Shown: positions 62,961-64,000 of the stretch, piece after piece
How the letters are laid out: every line of letters starts with the position of its first letter
Position numbering within the stretch: position 1 is the first letter of the stretch
Source of the DNA: Sulfuritalea sp.
GTDB taxonomy: Bacteria; Pseudomonadota; Gammaproteobacteria; Burkholderiales; Rhodocyclaceae
NCBI GenBank assembly: GCA_016710465.1
Contig: JADJVS010000012.1
Span: 320,947-384,946, forward strand
Direction of reading: 5' to 3'
Length of the DNA: 64,000 nt
The notes under the pieces: generated by a model
Database searches by the model: none
What the model was told of the DNA's origin: nothing
What the model saw: only the letters and a program-made list of their open reading frames with translations
Position numbers and translations under genes: made by a program

Positions 62961-63415
62961 ATGCCCGCCAGCCGCAAACCACCTCGATTGGATGCCTCGC
63001 CAGCCACGTCGGCTTCCACCTGCGCCTCGCGCGCAGTTAGCCGTGTTCGAGCATTTCGGCAACGCGCTGAGCCCAGGATCGACGTGTCGCCCGCGACTTT
63101 TTCCGTGCTCGAGGTTCTGCAACAAAACGACAGCATCACCCAGTCGAAACTGGCTGCCCGGTGCGACTGGAACGCTCGTCGATGGTGCCGATGCTGGACA
63201 AGCTGTCGCGCCGAGGCTTGCTCGGGCGACGCGCCTCGACCACCGACCAGCGCCTCAACCACCTGCACCTGACCGACGCCGGGCGCGAGCTGCTGGCCGG
63301 GGGCGGTCCGCCGCGCCTCCCGGCACGAAAAGGAAGATGCAAACCCTTTTACGATTGCCGGAAGAAGCTCTTGCTGGAACTCCTCGGCCGTTTTTCGCGC
63401 GTCGAAAAATCCAGA
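62961..63415 (+). pseudogene. MarR-family regulator with several frameshifts
   Basis: In successive frames the DNA reads AQLAVFEHFGNALSP, IDVSPATFSVLEVLQQNDSITQSKLAARCD, LERSSMVPMLDKLSRRGLLGRRASTTDQRLNHLHLTDAGRELL and LLELLGRFSRVEK. These are the dimer helix, winged helix and C-terminal helix of MarR proteins. Several regulators of this type near feruloyl-CoA or hydroxycinnamate genes sense the CoA thioester, and that is the likely role. The exact ends are uncertain. Confidence 0.75.
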
Positions 63416-63429
63416 TCCGCCTGGGCACG

Positions 63430-64000
63430 ATCAGGCCGCGCCGCGAGCAGGCGCGATACCGGGCGCCGCAGCCAGCGATTGCCTTCATCGTGGTGATAGC
63501 GTTCATTGCTGCCAGTGCTGCTTGACCTCGTACTCCGGCAGCGGAAACGGCACCGGCAGAAGCGGAATCGCCCCGCCCCTGCAGCATCGCCCAGCCGTCG
63601 CGGCACGGTCATGCAGCCAGGTCGGTGTGCTCGATGACGAAGGCGGCGCCGGGGAAGCTGGGAATCTTCAGCACCGCGCCCCGCGCGGTGCCCTGGCTGA
63701 CAATTTCGCGCTCACCGCAGGATGCTGCCAGCGCCGCCCCGGAGGAACTGATCACCCGCGTAGTCCTCGGCCTCGAAGCCGGGCGGCGGTGGGGCTGTCG
63801 CCGATGCGCCCAGGTGATCCCTTCGCCAACATGCAAACGAAGTTCTGCATGAACAGCGTCTGCTGGTGGAAGCCGGCCTCGAGTTGTGGCACGAAGCCCC
63901 TGCGCCGAGTCTCGGCCTCGCCGCTTTCCAGCAGGCGCGGTATCGCTCTCATCGGCGCTGCGTTTCGGTGCGGATGCCGGGCGCGGTTTCGCGCAGGCCT
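63430..64000 (-). pseudogene. LysR-family regulator, C-terminal part, frameshifted and cut by the window edge
   Basis: Pieces in several frames follow the effector domain of a LysR protein: RGFVPQLEAGFHQQTLF, MQNFVCMLAK, REIVSQGTARGAVLKIP, FPGAAFVIEHTDLAA, MTVPRRLGDAAGAG, FPLPEYEVKQHWQ and YHHDEGNRWLRR. The DNA-binding half lies beyond the right edge. The end coordinate is approximate. It is convergent with marR. Confidence 0.7.

Overview
The window is GC-rich, gene-dense DNA from an aromatic-degrading bacterium. Gene content (protocatechuate 4,5-cleavage genes, TRAP and branched-chain-type ABC importers, indolepyruvate oxidoreductase, benzoyl-CoA-reductase-like subunits, feruloyl-CoA-synthetase-like ligase) suggests a betaproteobacterium, probably Rhodocyclales or a relative. 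There is no rRNA or tRNA gene to confirm this.

Layout. (1) 1-5.7 kb, minus strand: a tight protocatechuate 4,5-cleavage operon, solute-binding protein-ligJ-ligK-DUF1932 dehydrogenase-ligI-ligA-ligB-ligC. (2) 5.9-11.4 kb: an accessory block with a broken IS630-type transposase and a wrecked type I restriction locus (deleted hsdM, hsdS and hsdR) that encloses an intact AbiE-like toxin-antitoxin pair and ends in a YgjP-like metallopeptidase. (3) 11.4-21.9 kb: a LysR regulator divergent from a TRAP transporter, a hydrolase, a thioesterase, iorBA and an MFS transporter. (4) 21.9-25.7 kb: VapBC, an FmdB-like protein and an unrecognised three-gene overlapping cassette. (5) 25.7-33.9 kb: small enzymes, an AraC regulator and a complete branched-chain-type ABC importer whose last ATPase reads in frame into an aldehyde dehydrogenase. 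(6) 34.1-36.8 kb: betaine-lipid genes btaA and btaB plus small proteins. (7) 37.0-48.4 kb: an aryl/cyclic acyl-CoA catabolic island (acyl-CoA dehydrogenase, two SDRs, CoA ligase, orphan TRAP binding protein, two crotonases, TetR, two BcrC/BcrB-like subunits). (8) 48.4-64 kb: an MFS transporter, then a long minus-strand operon (ABC importer, feruloyl-CoA-synthetase-like ligase, crotonase, amidohydrolase, SDR, acyl-CoA dehydrogenase, thioesterase) next to a MarR gene, and a LysR fragment at the edge.

Regulation. Two operator families can be read directly from the DNA. One, CCATAAC-N5-G(C/A)GATAGCT-N2-TAGT, lies before the protocatechuate operon, at the lysR/TRAP divergence and at the iorA/MFS divergence, so the LysR protein probably coordinates all three. 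The other, consensus ATTGAACGNTCATTCAGT, occurs five times: before the TRAP operon, the orphan TRAP binding protein, the SDR/crotonase operon, tetR itself and the BcrCB-like pair. It therefore defines a probable TetR regulon that ties regions 3 and 7 together. The TRAP operon carries both sites.

Together the genes describe uptake of aromatic or cyclic acids, CoA activation, ring reduction or side-chain beta-oxidation, and ring cleavage through protocatechuate. The BcrCB-like pair has no ATPase activator gene in the window.

Data quality. Isolated one-base frameshifts occur in ligI, the transposase, btaB and the 48-kb MFS gene. From about 58.6 kb to the end nearly every gene is frameshifted while protein similarity continues, which looks like sequence error near a contig end rather than gene decay.
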